Shown here in pieces: positions 9,805-17,581 of a DNA stretch of 32,937 nucleotides. Each line of letters starts with the position of its first letter. Within the stretch, counting starts at the first letter, position 1. This stretch comes from Ignavibacteriota bacterium (lineage in GTDB: Bacteria > Bacteroidota > Ignavibacteria > UBA10030 > UBA6906). The position numbers and the translations under genes were made by a program. The DNA is taken from contig PMCM01000147.1 of NCBI GenBank assembly GCA_003154155.1, positions 1 through 32,937 on the forward strand, given 5' to 3'. The notes beneath the pieces were generated by a model that was not told the origin of the DNA, ran no database searches, and worked only from the letters and a program-made list of their open reading frames with translations.

Positions 9805-9838
9805 CAAGCCCGGGACCCGACCCGGGCTTGTCCTTTCT
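9805..9838 (+). terminator. Rho-independent terminator closing the envelope ABC operon
   Basis: A perfect 10-bp GC-rich stem, CAAGCCCGGG at 9805-9814 and CCCGGGCTTG at 9821-9830, has a six-base loop. A T-rich stretch (TCCTTTCTT) follows. It lies 18 bases after the ATPase stop codon. Confidence 0.85.
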
Positions 9839-9895
9839 TCCGTTTTTCGTGTGACACGCTACGTCCATTCCACCGGCCGGACGGGTCTCGTTGGC

Positions 9896-9954
9896 TCACC
9901 CGAGTTTCTGTTCGAAGGGTGATTCGTTGCCTCAGTTAAGTTTCTATTCAAAAT
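9896..9954 (+). promoter_or_regulatory. Repeats upstream of the GRE operon, possible operator
   Basis: Two 14-base direct copies of AGTTTCT(G/A)TTC(G/A)AA lie at 9903-9916 and 9939-9952, matching at 12 of 14 positions and offset by 36 bases. The first copy sits almost exactly in the loop of a 6-bp inverted repeat, TCACCC 9896-9901 and GGGTGA 9917-9922. The region lies between the terminator and the first gene of the GRE operon, where a regulator site would be expected. No regulator gene is adjacent. The rest of the 9839-10073 gap shows no gene. Confidence 0.3.
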
Positions 9955-10073
9955 GTAGATGGTTTTGACCCCGTTGGTTTGATTTTTCCCCCGGTATCCC
10001 GTAGCTTGAAGTTACAGTCCTCTTTCACTCCTTCGATGATCGGGAGAAACGCGATGTTGTCAGGACCACAGGT

Positions 10074-11045
10074 GTGCCGGACGAGAAACCCGTTCCGTCC
10101 ATGAGCTCTGCCGGCACAGTATTCCATATCCAGCGCTTCTCGATTCACGACGGACCAGGCATTCGCACCACGGTGTTTCTCCAGGGTTGTGCGCTAAGTT
10201 GTTTCTGGTGTCACAATCCCGAGGGGAGCACAACACATCCCGTGTTGCAGTTCTACGCAGACCGGTGCACTGCCTGCGGCGCATGCGTGCAGGCATGTCC
10301 GCATCATGCGCACGAATTTCGCGATGACGTGCATCTGTTTCACCGCGAACGCTGCGTCACTGAGGGCGCATGCGTGGAAAGCTGCTTCTCCCAGGCACTG
10401 CTTCTGACCGGCCGTTCCATGACCGTCGCGGAGGTGATGGCCGAAGTGCTGCAGGATACCGCATTTTACGAACGGTCCGGCGGCGGGGTCACCCTCTCGG
10501 GAGGGGAACCGTCGCTGAGCAGCGCATTCAGCGGAGAACTCCTTGCACAGTGCAAGGCCCGCGGGATACATACGGCCGTTGAAACATGCGGCGAGGCGCC
10601 CTGGGCTTCGCTCGCCGACCTTCTTCCGGTCACCGACCTGGTTATGATGGACATCAAGCATATGGTCCCCGACCGGCACCGGGCTGCCACGGGAAAAGCG
10701 AACGACCGGATCCTCGACAATGCCCGGCGGCTTGCAGGCACCGGCAAACCCATCGTGTTCCGCACGCCGGTGGTGCCTACCGTGAATGACACCGAGGAGC
10801 AAATTGCAGACATCGCCGCATTCATCCGGACGTTGATCGATCAGCGTAATGGTTCTGCCGCGCCGCCCGCTGATCGCGCGCACATCCGGTATGAATTACT
10901 GACGTTTCACCGGCTGGCGTCGGACAAATACCGGAGTCTGGGGAGGGAATACCGGGCCGCCACATTGGAACCCCTCCCGAAAAGCCGCATGCAGGAACTG
11001 GCGGACGTCGCAGCGCATCTTGGCGTGGACACCGCGATACGGTGA
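10074..11045 (+). CDS. Glycyl radical enzyme activating protein (radical SAM)
   Basis: A 323-residue activase that would use S-adenosylmethionine and a [4Fe-4S] cluster to generate the glycyl radical on the enzyme encoded next. The radical SAM motif is C39-x3-C43-x2-C46 (GCALSCFWCHNPE), preceded by FSIHDGPGIRTTVFLQG. A ferredoxin-like insert follows. Its first cluster has C65, C68, C71 and C75. The second keeps C94, C100 and C104 but has Glu at 97 where a Cys is expected. The TLSGGEP motif and MMDIKHM are typical of PflA-like activases. Start GTG 10074 has AGGA eight bases upstream. ATG 10101 (residue 10) is an alternative with a poorer site. The stop overlaps an alternative GTG start of the GRE gene, so the two are coupled. 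Confidence 0.93.
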   Translation: MPDEKPVPSMSSAGTVFHIQRFSIHDGPGIRTTVFLQGCALSCFWCHNPEGSTTHPVLQFYADRCTACGACVQACPHHAHEFRDDVHLFHRERCVTEGACVESCFSQALLLTGRSMTVAEVMAEVLQDTAFYERSGGGVTLSGGEPSLSSAFSGELLAQCKARGIHTAVETCGEAPWASLADLLPVTDLVMMDIKHMVPDRHRAATGKANDRILDNARRLAGTGKPIVFRTPVVPTVNDTEEQIADIAAFIRTLIDQRNGSAAPPADRAHIRYELLTFHRLASDKYRSLGREYRAATLEPLPKSRMQELADVAAHLGVDTAIR

Positions 11046-11089
11046 ACGCGCCCTCAGATCCGCCAACTCTTATATCAGGAACATCATTC

Positions 11090-13324
11090 ATGTCGACGGC
11101 ACTTGTGCAGGAGCTCTCTTTCCGCGAACGCATCGCCATGCTGCGCGCCACCAAAATGCGCCATACAGAAGAGAAATGGCGTGAAATCGGCTCGCTCGAC
11201 ATGGACGACCTTCCGATCATGCTTCCGCCGCCGGAGATGCGGAAAATCGTACGGATCGTCAGCGGTTCAGGCATTGTGATCTCCGATGCACTGTTCAGCA
11301 ACTTCATACCCACGAGCAACCACCCGAGTGGCGGATTCTTCGGCGCACGCGCCTGCGGGGAAAACTTTCGCGCTCTCCTGGATATCCACCCGCCGTACGT
11401 CGATCCGGTCAGTTCCCTGGCAGGCGGATATATGGCAAGCTTCCTCGCCTACCGCGATCCCGCCTGGAATCCCGATTGCGACTACGCGCACCTGCACGCC
11501 GAGCAGAATCTCTACAAGCTCCACCACGGCATCGGCGCGGTACAGCACTTCTGCCAGGACATGACCATCGGGTTCCGCCTCGGATGGAACGGGCTTCTGG
11601 ATCAGATTCACCGTTATCGCGGTGTGCAACGCGACGATGAGGCGCAGGAGCTCTACGACGGCCTCGAACAGTGTGTGCTGGGCATCCAGAACTGGATTGA
11701 GCGCCATGCCGCCGCCGCCCGTACCATGGCCCGCGAAGAGATGCGCCCGGAACTGCGGAAGAACCTGTTCGAACTTGCCGAGATGAATGCCGCGCTCGTC
11801 ACACGGCCTCCCGTAACATTCCGGGAGGCTTGCCAGTGGATGTTGTGGTACCAGCTCGCCGCCAAGATGTACAACATGAGCGGATCACTCGGCCGCATTG
11901 ACCAGTTTCTCTATCCGTACTTCGTTGCGGACAAGGAACGCGGAATCCTGACCGACGAAGAAGCGCTTTTCCACCTGGCGTGCTATTTTATCATGGATAC
12001 CAGCTACACGCAGCTCGGCGGACCCGACGCAGAAGGCAACGACACCACGAATCCCCTGTCGTTCCTGGTGCTCGAGGCTGCCCACCTGCTGAAGATCCCG
12101 GTGAACGTGGGAGTCAGCGTCGGCGCACATACCGATCGCCGCCTCCTCCGTCGCGGGGTAGAGATCCTCTTCGAGGACAAGACGGGGATCCCAAAATTCC
12201 TGGGCGTGGACCGCACCAGCGAAGGATTTGCCCGCAACGGCTACCCCATCGCCCTGGGACGCGAGCGCACCTATTCCGGATGCCATTGGTGCGCCATCCC
12301 CGGCAGGGAGTACACCGTCAACGATTGCGTGAAAATCAACCTCCCCGTGCTGTTTGATACTGCACTCCGCGATATGATGAGCGACCCCGCCCTGGAGAAG
12401 AACACAACGGTGCTCTGGGCCAGGTTCACCCACCACCTGCGCCGCGCCGTCGATGTCATCGCCCAAAGTCTTGATTTTCACATGGACCACATGTTCCAGG
12501 TGTATCCGGAGCTGATGCTCGACCTCCTGTGCCATGGACCTATCGAGCGGGGCCGCGACGCATCACATGGCGGCGTGGAATTTTATAATCTGTGCGTGGA
12601 TGCCGCAGGGCTCGCCACGACGGCGGACTCCTTCGCCGCTGTGGAACAACGCGTTGACCGTGAACGGAAGATCACCTGGGTGCAGTTGCGGCAGGAGCTC
12701 GACGCCGACTGGGCGGGCCCGGCCGGAGAACGCACACGCTTGATGATGAAACAAATCCCGCGGTACGGCAGCGGCAGCTCCCGGGCCGACGACTACGGCA
12801 AGATGATCGCCGGATTGTTCACGACCTCCGTCAAGGCAAAGCCCACCCCCCACGGATTTAACATGATCCCCGGCATCTTCTCCTGGGCGGCCAATATCGT
12901 GATGGGAAAGGACGTCGGCGCGACGCCCAACGGACGCCACGCGCAGTCACCGATTTCCCACGGTCCGAACCCGGATCCCGGTTTCCGCAAAGACGCCGCG
13001 CCAACCGCCCTTGCAATCACCGTCGCGGGGATTCAGCCCGGCTACGGCAATACGGCCCCGATGCAAATCGAGCTCGATCCGGGCCTGTCGAAGAACAACG
13101 AAGACATCGACAAGATCGTCGACCTCATCATCACCCATTTTGATCTCGGCGGCACACAAATCAATATGAACATCCTGGATAAGAAAGCCATCCTGGAGGC
13201 ACATAAGGATCCGTCCAAATATCCGGACCTCGTTGTCCGCGTTACCGGGTTCAGCGCTTTCTTTGCCAGCCTGTCTCCCGAAATGCGGCAAATTGTCGTC
13301 GATCGTATTATCGCGGAAGGATGA
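11090..13324 (+). CDS. Glycyl radical enzyme with atypical CHWC active-site loop
   Basis: A 744-residue pyruvate formate-lyase superfamily enzyme. The C-terminal glycyl radical site is RVTGFSAFFASLSPEMRQ with G720. The active-site loop is YSGCHWCAIPGREY with C398 and C401. Characterised GRE dehydratases and many lyases have Gly-Cys-x-Glu here (GCVEP), and pyruvate formate-lyase has two adjacent Cys. This protein has neither, so its reaction cannot be assigned by family rules. I prefer ATG 11090, preceded by AGGA at nine bases, over GTG 11042, which overlaps the activase stop and would add 16 residues. Neighbours are its activase, a UroD-like protein, a sugar-type importer and a kinase-phosphatase fusion. 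No microcompartment shell gene is present. It is oxygen-sensitive by family, which implies anaerobic or microaerobic use. Confidence 0.93.
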   Translation: MSTALVQELSFRERIAMLRATKMRHTEEKWREIGSLDMDDLPIMLPPPEMRKIVRIVSGSGIVISDALFSNFIPTSNHPSGGFFGARACGENFRALLDIHPPYVDPVSSLAGGYMASFLAYRDPAWNPDCDYAHLHAEQNLYKLHHGIGAVQHFCQDMTIGFRLGWNGLLDQIHRYRGVQRDDEAQELYDGLEQCVLGIQNWIERHAAAARTMAREEMRPELRKNLFELAEMNAALVTRPPVTFREACQWMLWYQLAAKMYNMSGSLGRIDQFLYPYFVADKERGILTDEEALFHLACYFIMDTSYTQLGGPDAEGNDTTNPLSFLVLEAAHLLKIPVNVGVSVGAHTDRRLLRRGVEILFEDKTGIPKFLGVDRTSEGFARNGYPIALGRERTYSGCHWCAIPGREYTVNDCVKINLPVLFDTALRDMMSDPALEKNTTVLWARFTHHLRRAVDVIAQSLDFHMDHMFQVYPELMLDLLCHGPIERGRDASHGGVEFYNLCVDAAGLATTADSFAAVEQRVDRERKITWVQLRQELDADWAGPAGERTRLMMKQIPRYGSGSSRADDYGKMIAGLFTTSVKAKPTPHGFNMIPGIFSWAANIVMGKDVGATPNGRHAQSPISHGPNPDPGFRKDAAPTALAITVAGIQPGYGNTAPMQIELDPGLSKNNEDIDKIVDLIITHFDLGGTQINMNILDKKAILEAHKDPSKYPDLVVRVTGFSAFFASLSPEMRQIVVDRIIAEG

Positions 13325-13406
13325 CGCCGGGCATGCGCGCGGCGCAAAGCCGAAAACCCGTTCCCCCGGCCACTATACCCGAGAACTACAGAGCCGATCC
13401 GCCTCT

Positions 13407-14504
13407 ATGATGCCTACTCCCCGCCAACGCTTCCTTGCCTATGTCAGGAATCCCGAACTGTCGCCACGGGTGGTTTCGCCGTTTCTCCCCGACGCGGGTG
13501 TAGTCTCCGCCACGCTGGCTTCTCTTGGCCTCCCCGGGAGCGGCGACCCCGTGGCAAATGAAATCGCACTTTCCCGGCATCTCGGGTACGAGCCCATGTT
13601 CATGACCGAATGCTCCGGGCTCATTTTCGACTGGACAACCATCGAATCGCGGTCTTCTGAACGCCAGGTCGTGCAGGTGATCCCGACGGCGGAAGGCGAG
13701 TGGGTCCGGCATTCACCCCGCGTGGAAGTTCCCTGGAGCGACGAATCAGGCTGCCCGGTACAAACGCTGCACGATCACGACATGCTTGTTGCCGTGTGCC
13801 GGGAGGTGGAAAGCCGCGCAACCCGCATCCGTGCGTATTTCCGGGAATGGCGGGAGCGGGTCGGGGAAAACGGCGTCATCGTGCTGGGCCATCCGCATCC
13901 GGCCTGGCTTGGCTACCAGATCAACCCCTCCAGCATTTTCTATCACTGGCAGGACTATCGTGAGGCATACATCCGGAGCATGGATGCGGTCTTTCATGCG
14001 TCTGTTTTTGTCATGTCCATCGCCGTGGATGAGGGCATCGACTTCATGAGCGACTCCAGCTACGGCCTCGAAATGACATCTCCTTCGCTCTTTGCGGACA
14101 TGGACCTGCCCTACATCAGGGCGTTTGCCCAATGGACGAAACAGCATGGCGGTCTCTTCTGGTATCACAATTGCGGTCACACACGTTCACTGATCTCCTC
14201 CGGCATGTTCAATACACTTGGCGCAGATGTCATTGAAACCCTCGCCCCTCCGCCGGAAGGCGACAACGAACTCGCCGAATCACGGGCGGCGATCGACAGA
14301 ACGATCTGTACGAAGGGCAATCTCAATCTGCAGCTCCTGCGCGACGGCACACCCGCAGAGATCGCGCGCGAGGTTCGCAGGATTGCGGGGGCGGTGCGCG
14401 GCTACCCGCATATCATCTCCACCGCAGATGCCGTGTTGCCCGGCACGCCCCCTGAAAACTTTATCGCCTTCGTGAACTCCGCACGGGAAACAACGGTCTC
14501 CTAG
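13407..14504 (+). CDS. UroD/MtaA superfamily protein in GRE operon
   Basis: A 365-residue cytosolic protein of the uroporphyrinogen decarboxylase superfamily, which includes corrinoid-dependent methyltransferases. Visible marks are DEGIDFMSDSSYGLEMTSPS followed by LPYIRAF, as in MtaA-type proteins, and the metal-ligand-like stretch YHNCGHT (H254, C256, H258). It is unlikely to be the heme-pathway HemE, because the opening PRQRFLAYVRNPE and the metal site fit the methyltransferase-like branch, and no heme genes are nearby. The start is one of two tandem ATGs (13407 or 13410), with only a weak ribosome site. It lies 82 bases after the GRE and 89 before the importer. It may act on the GRE substrate or product, for example by methyl transfer or decarboxylation. 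This is inference only. Confidence 0.82.
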   Translation: MMPTPRQRFLAYVRNPELSPRVVSPFLPDAGVVSATLASLGLPGSGDPVANEIALSRHLGYEPMFMTECSGLIFDWTTIESRSSERQVVQVIPTAEGEWVRHSPRVEVPWSDESGCPVQTLHDHDMLVAVCREVESRATRIRAYFREWRERVGENGVIVLGHPHPAWLGYQINPSSIFYHWQDYREAYIRSMDAVFHASVFVMSIAVDEGIDFMSDSSYGLEMTSPSLFADMDLPYIRAFAQWTKQHGGLFWYHNCGHTRSLISSGMFNTLGADVIETLAPPPEGDNELAESRAAIDRTICTKGNLNLQLLRDGTPAEIAREVRRIAGAVRGYPHIISTADAVLPGTPPENFIAFVNSARETTVS

Positions 14505-14593
14505 CATTCCCGGCTTCCCGGCCTTGACATACGTTGCACCGCAGCACGCTGGTGATTTCTCCAGATGATCGATCATTCAATCACGGGTGAGTC

Positions 14594-15877
14594 ATGAACT
14601 ATCTCCGCTGGATCATACTGTTGTTCCCGCTCATCATGCTTTCATGCGGCAAGAAAGCCGATGTCATCGAAATTCAGGATTGGAATTTCGGGGGCAGGCC
14701 CCATTTGATGGTATGGCTGCGCCAACGGGTGGCGTCGTTCGAAGCAACTCACCCGGGGATCAAAATTGTGCAGAGCGACAAGAGCTGGAACATGATCAGG
14801 GAAATTCTCTACGCGAGTTTCAGCACGGGCACCGGTCCCGATGTGGTGAATACGCACGCCAACTATGCGGCGGAATTCGGCGAAGCCGGCTATTACTACC
14901 CCGTCAACGCCTTCCCGGATTTCGCCGAAGTGAAGAAATGGTATGTCCCGGAACTCCTCGAATCCACCCGGTATAAAGACAACTATTACGGATTGCCGTC
15001 GAGTGCTATCGCATTCGCACTCGTGTGCAATAAGACCCTGTTTGACGCCGCGGGTATCGCTCCGCCCAAAACCTGGTCGCAATTCCGCGAAGCGGCAAGA
15101 CGTCTCACGAAGGACACCGACGGCGACGGCACGATCGACCAGTACGGCCTTGTGCTGATGGGGGGCGACAAAGGCGGCTTTGCCTATCGCCTTGTCCCCT
15201 TCTTCTACAAAGCCGGCGTGAAGTTCATGTCGGATGACCTCGCAACGATCGAATTCAACGCACCGCGGGGAGTCGCAACCCTACAACTCTTCGCCGATAT
15301 GTACCAGATCGACCACTCCATTACCCCGGGCTTCCTGGCCTACACGCACACGGAGACGAACGACATGTTTTGCGGCAACAAGGTCGCCATGTGCATTGAA
15401 GGCCCGTGGGTCAGGGGGATGGTCCACGAAAAGAGCCCCGACAAGGACATGTACGTGGTCGCTCTGCCGGTCCCCGACGACATGCTCGATCAGTATACCA
15501 CCGCTCCGACACTGCAGGACATGGTGATGTATTCGATCAATGCCCATTCCACACATCTCGCCGCAGCATGGGAGTTTGTGAAATACCTCCGGAACGAAGA
15601 AGCCGACATGGCATGGATTCGCGACGATCTGGGTGCGACGGCGACGACGAATTTCGCCCTGACCAGCCCGGAGGCGAAGAACGTGCCCGATCTGCAATTG
15701 TTCATCAATGAACTCAAGCACGCCAAGCCGTTCCCTCCCCATCCGCAGATCGTTGCCGTTGCCAGCAACACCTTCACCCCATTCTGCGAGAAAGCCATTA
15801 TCGGCGAGATGTCACCCAAGGCGGCGCTCGACCAGGCAGCACGGGAGGCACAGGATGTGATTGAGGGAAAACAATGA
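14594..15877 (+). CDS. Sugar-type ABC transporter substrate-binding lipoprotein
   Basis: A 427-residue family 1 extracellular solute-binding protein. A lipoprotein signal ends at PLIMLSC, giving lipidated Cys18. The mature domain has typical marks of carbohydrate-binding proteins: GTGPDVV, YYGLPSSAIAFALVCNKTLFDAAG, PKTWSQFREAA, and a calcium-loop-like DTDGDGTIDQYG. GGTGA precedes the ATG. Its stop overlaps the start of the first permease (ATGA). Paired with the kinase downstream, it most likely binds a sugar, polyol or related neutral compound. The ligand is unknown. Confidence 0.93.
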   Translation: MNYLRWIILLFPLIMLSCGKKADVIEIQDWNFGGRPHLMVWLRQRVASFEATHPGIKIVQSDKSWNMIREILYASFSTGTGPDVVNTHANYAAEFGEAGYYYPVNAFPDFAEVKKWYVPELLESTRYKDNYYGLPSSAIAFALVCNKTLFDAAGIAPPKTWSQFREAARRLTKDTDGDGTIDQYGLVLMGGDKGGFAYRLVPFFYKAGVKFMSDDLATIEFNAPRGVATLQLFADMYQIDHSITPGFLAYTHTETNDMFCGNKVAMCIEGPWVRGMVHEKSPDKDMYVVALPVPDDMLDQYTTAPTLQDMVMYSINAHSTHLAAAWEFVKYLRNEEADMAWIRDDLGATATTNFALTSPEAKNVPDLQLFINELKHAKPFPPHPQIVAVASNTFTPFCEKAIIGEMSPKAALDQAAREAQDVIEGKQ

Positions 15878-16743
15878 AGAAATCCACCCCGTATCTGCTC
15901 CTGACGCCCGCTCTCGTGTTTACGGCGTTCATTCTTGTCTACCCTCTCGGGCAGAACTTCATCAACAGTCTCCGGGAGGTGAGCATGGTGAAGGGAACGG
16001 GAGGCTGGGTCGGGGCAGCAAATTACATCCGCGTCTTCCGTGACCCGCTCTTTCTTCTCTCCTTCCGCAACACGCTGGTCTACGCCCTGGCGGGAACACT
16101 GCTCGCTCTCTGTTTCGGTCTCGGGCTGGCGCTTCTGCTCAACATGAAGCTGGGCCGCATCACGACCTTTGCTTCCTTCGTCTTCGCCATCCCCTGGGTG
16201 CTCTCCCCGGTCGTTGCCGGCTTCGCATGGAAATGGGTGCTCAACGATAACTTCGGCATCCACAACTACTGGCTTTCGCTCGCCGGCATCGTCAAGGCGG
16301 GTACCTCGTGGTTGGGCGATCCGCATACGGCGCTTTTCTGCGTCATCCTCGCCCGGGTCTGGCAGTTCTATCCGTTCGCCATGGTGATGTTCCTGGCAGG
16401 GCTGCAGGCAATTCCCCTTGAACAGTACGAAGCGGCGGCCGTCGACGGCGCATCCATGATCCGGAAGTTCTTCCATATCACGCTCCCCAACCTGCGTTCC
16501 GTCGCTTCTGTCCTTTTGGTCCTCGGCGTGATCTGGAGCTTTAACGACTTCAACATGGTGTTCGTCATGACGCGCGGAGGGCCCATGAACTCCTCCATGG
16601 TGCTCCCCGTGCTCGTCCGCGAGTACTCATTCGTCTACTTTGACATGGGGAAAGGCTCTGCCCTTTCCATGATCACCTTTCTGCTCCTGGTGGCCCTTTC
16701 GTCACTCTACATCCGGATCCTGGCGGAAAGAGACGCCTCATGA
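15874..16743 (+). CDS. ABC sugar transporter permease, MalF/UgpA type
   Basis: A 289-residue inner-membrane protein with six predicted helices. The EAA coupling loop is at about 186-206 (YEAAAVDGASMIRKFFHITL), characteristic of carbohydrate uptake family 1 permeases. It lacks the large periplasmic insertion of E. coli MalF and matches the shorter UgpA/LacF size. It overlaps the lipoprotein gene and the next permease gene by ATGA each, so the three are translationally coupled. It should pair with the following protein as a heterodimer. Confidence 0.94.
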   Translation: MKKSTPYLLLTPALVFTAFILVYPLGQNFINSLREVSMVKGTGGWVGAANYIRVFRDPLFLLSFRNTLVYALAGTLLALCFGLGLALLLNMKLGRITTFASFVFAIPWVLSPVVAGFAWKWVLNDNFGIHNYWLSLAGIVKAGTSWLGDPHTALFCVILARVWQFYPFAMVMFLAGLQAIPLEQYEAAAVDGASMIRKFFHITLPNLRSVASVLLVLGVIWSFNDFNMVFVMTRGGPMNSSMVLPVLVREYSFVYFDMGKGSALSMITFLLLVALSSLYIRILAERDAS

Positions 16744-17552
16744 AACGCTTTGCCCTGACTGCCCTCATTCTCGTTCTGGCGTTCGCGGTGCTGGTGCCGT
16801 TTCTCTGGACACTCTCGACGTCGTTCAAGCCCCTGACCGAAGTCGACAAATCCCCGCCCGAGTGGTTCAGCCCGCATATGAGCCTGAAGCCGTACAGCGA
16901 CATGTTCTTCTACCTGCCGTTTTCCACGTATACGCTGAACAGTCTGATCGTCGCCTCGTCGTCCACGCTGGTGACGCTGTGCGCAGGAAGCCTGGCCGCG
17001 TTCGCCTTTTCCCGGTTTACGTTCGCCGGCAAACGGGCATTCCTGGTGATCTTCCTCCTGTCCCAGATGTTGCCCGGCGCTTCGGTGATCATTCCGTTGT
17101 TTCAGCTCCTGAAGTCGGTGGGCCTCTACGACACGCATGCAGGGCTGATTCTTGTACATTCGGCGGTCCTCCTTCCGTTCGTTATCTGGCTGCTCTACGG
17201 CTTTTTCCAGGGGATCCCCCGGGAGGTGGAGGATGCCGCGCTGATCGACGGATGTTCGCGCATGATGGCGCTGCGCAGGGTCATCCTGCCGCTCGCTCTC
17301 CCCGGCATCGGCGCGACGGCCCTCTTTGCCTTTCTCGGATCCTGGAACGAATTCTTTTTTGCGTTGATTCTCACTTCCTCCGATGCCACCAAAACCATTC
17401 CCGTCGGGATCGGCCTGTTCATCGGAGAATACAACGATATCTGGAACCAAATGGCCGCATCGGCTGTCCTGTTCAGCATCCCGCCGCTGCTCCTGTTTGC
17501 ACTGATGCGGAAAACATTCGTCAAAGGCCTGGCCGCGGGAGCGGTGAAGTAG
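16740..17552 (+). CDS. ABC sugar transporter permease, MalG/UgpE type
   Basis: A 270-residue inner-membrane protein with six predicted helices and the EAA loop EVEDAALIDGCSRMMALRRV at about 162-181. It is the second half of the heterodimeric channel and is fused by ATGA overlap to the preceding permease. No ATPase gene occurs anywhere in this operon, so the channel must use an ATPase encoded elsewhere, as happens with MsmK/UgpC-type shared subunits. Confidence 0.94.
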   Translation: MKRFALTALILVLAFAVLVPFLWTLSTSFKPLTEVDKSPPEWFSPHMSLKPYSDMFFYLPFSTYTLNSLIVASSSTLVTLCAGSLAAFAFSRFTFAGKRAFLVIFLLSQMLPGASVIIPLFQLLKSVGLYDTHAGLILVHSAVLLPFVIWLLYGFFQGIPREVEDAALIDGCSRMMALRRVILPLALPGIGATALFAFLGSWNEFFFALILTSSDATKTIPVGIGLFIGEYNDIWNQMAASAVLFSIPPLLLFALMRKTFVKGLAAGAVK

Positions 17553-17581
17553 TCCGCCATCGGACCTTTGCGGGAGACCTC

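Noticed and set aside
8761-9807. Minus-strand open frame of 348 codons
   Set aside because: Antisense to the permease and ATPase genes, which carry complete ABC motifs.
15490-16476. Minus-strand open frame of 328 codons rich in charged residues
   Set aside because: Antisense to the importer lipoprotein and permease. The composition is that of a shadow frame.
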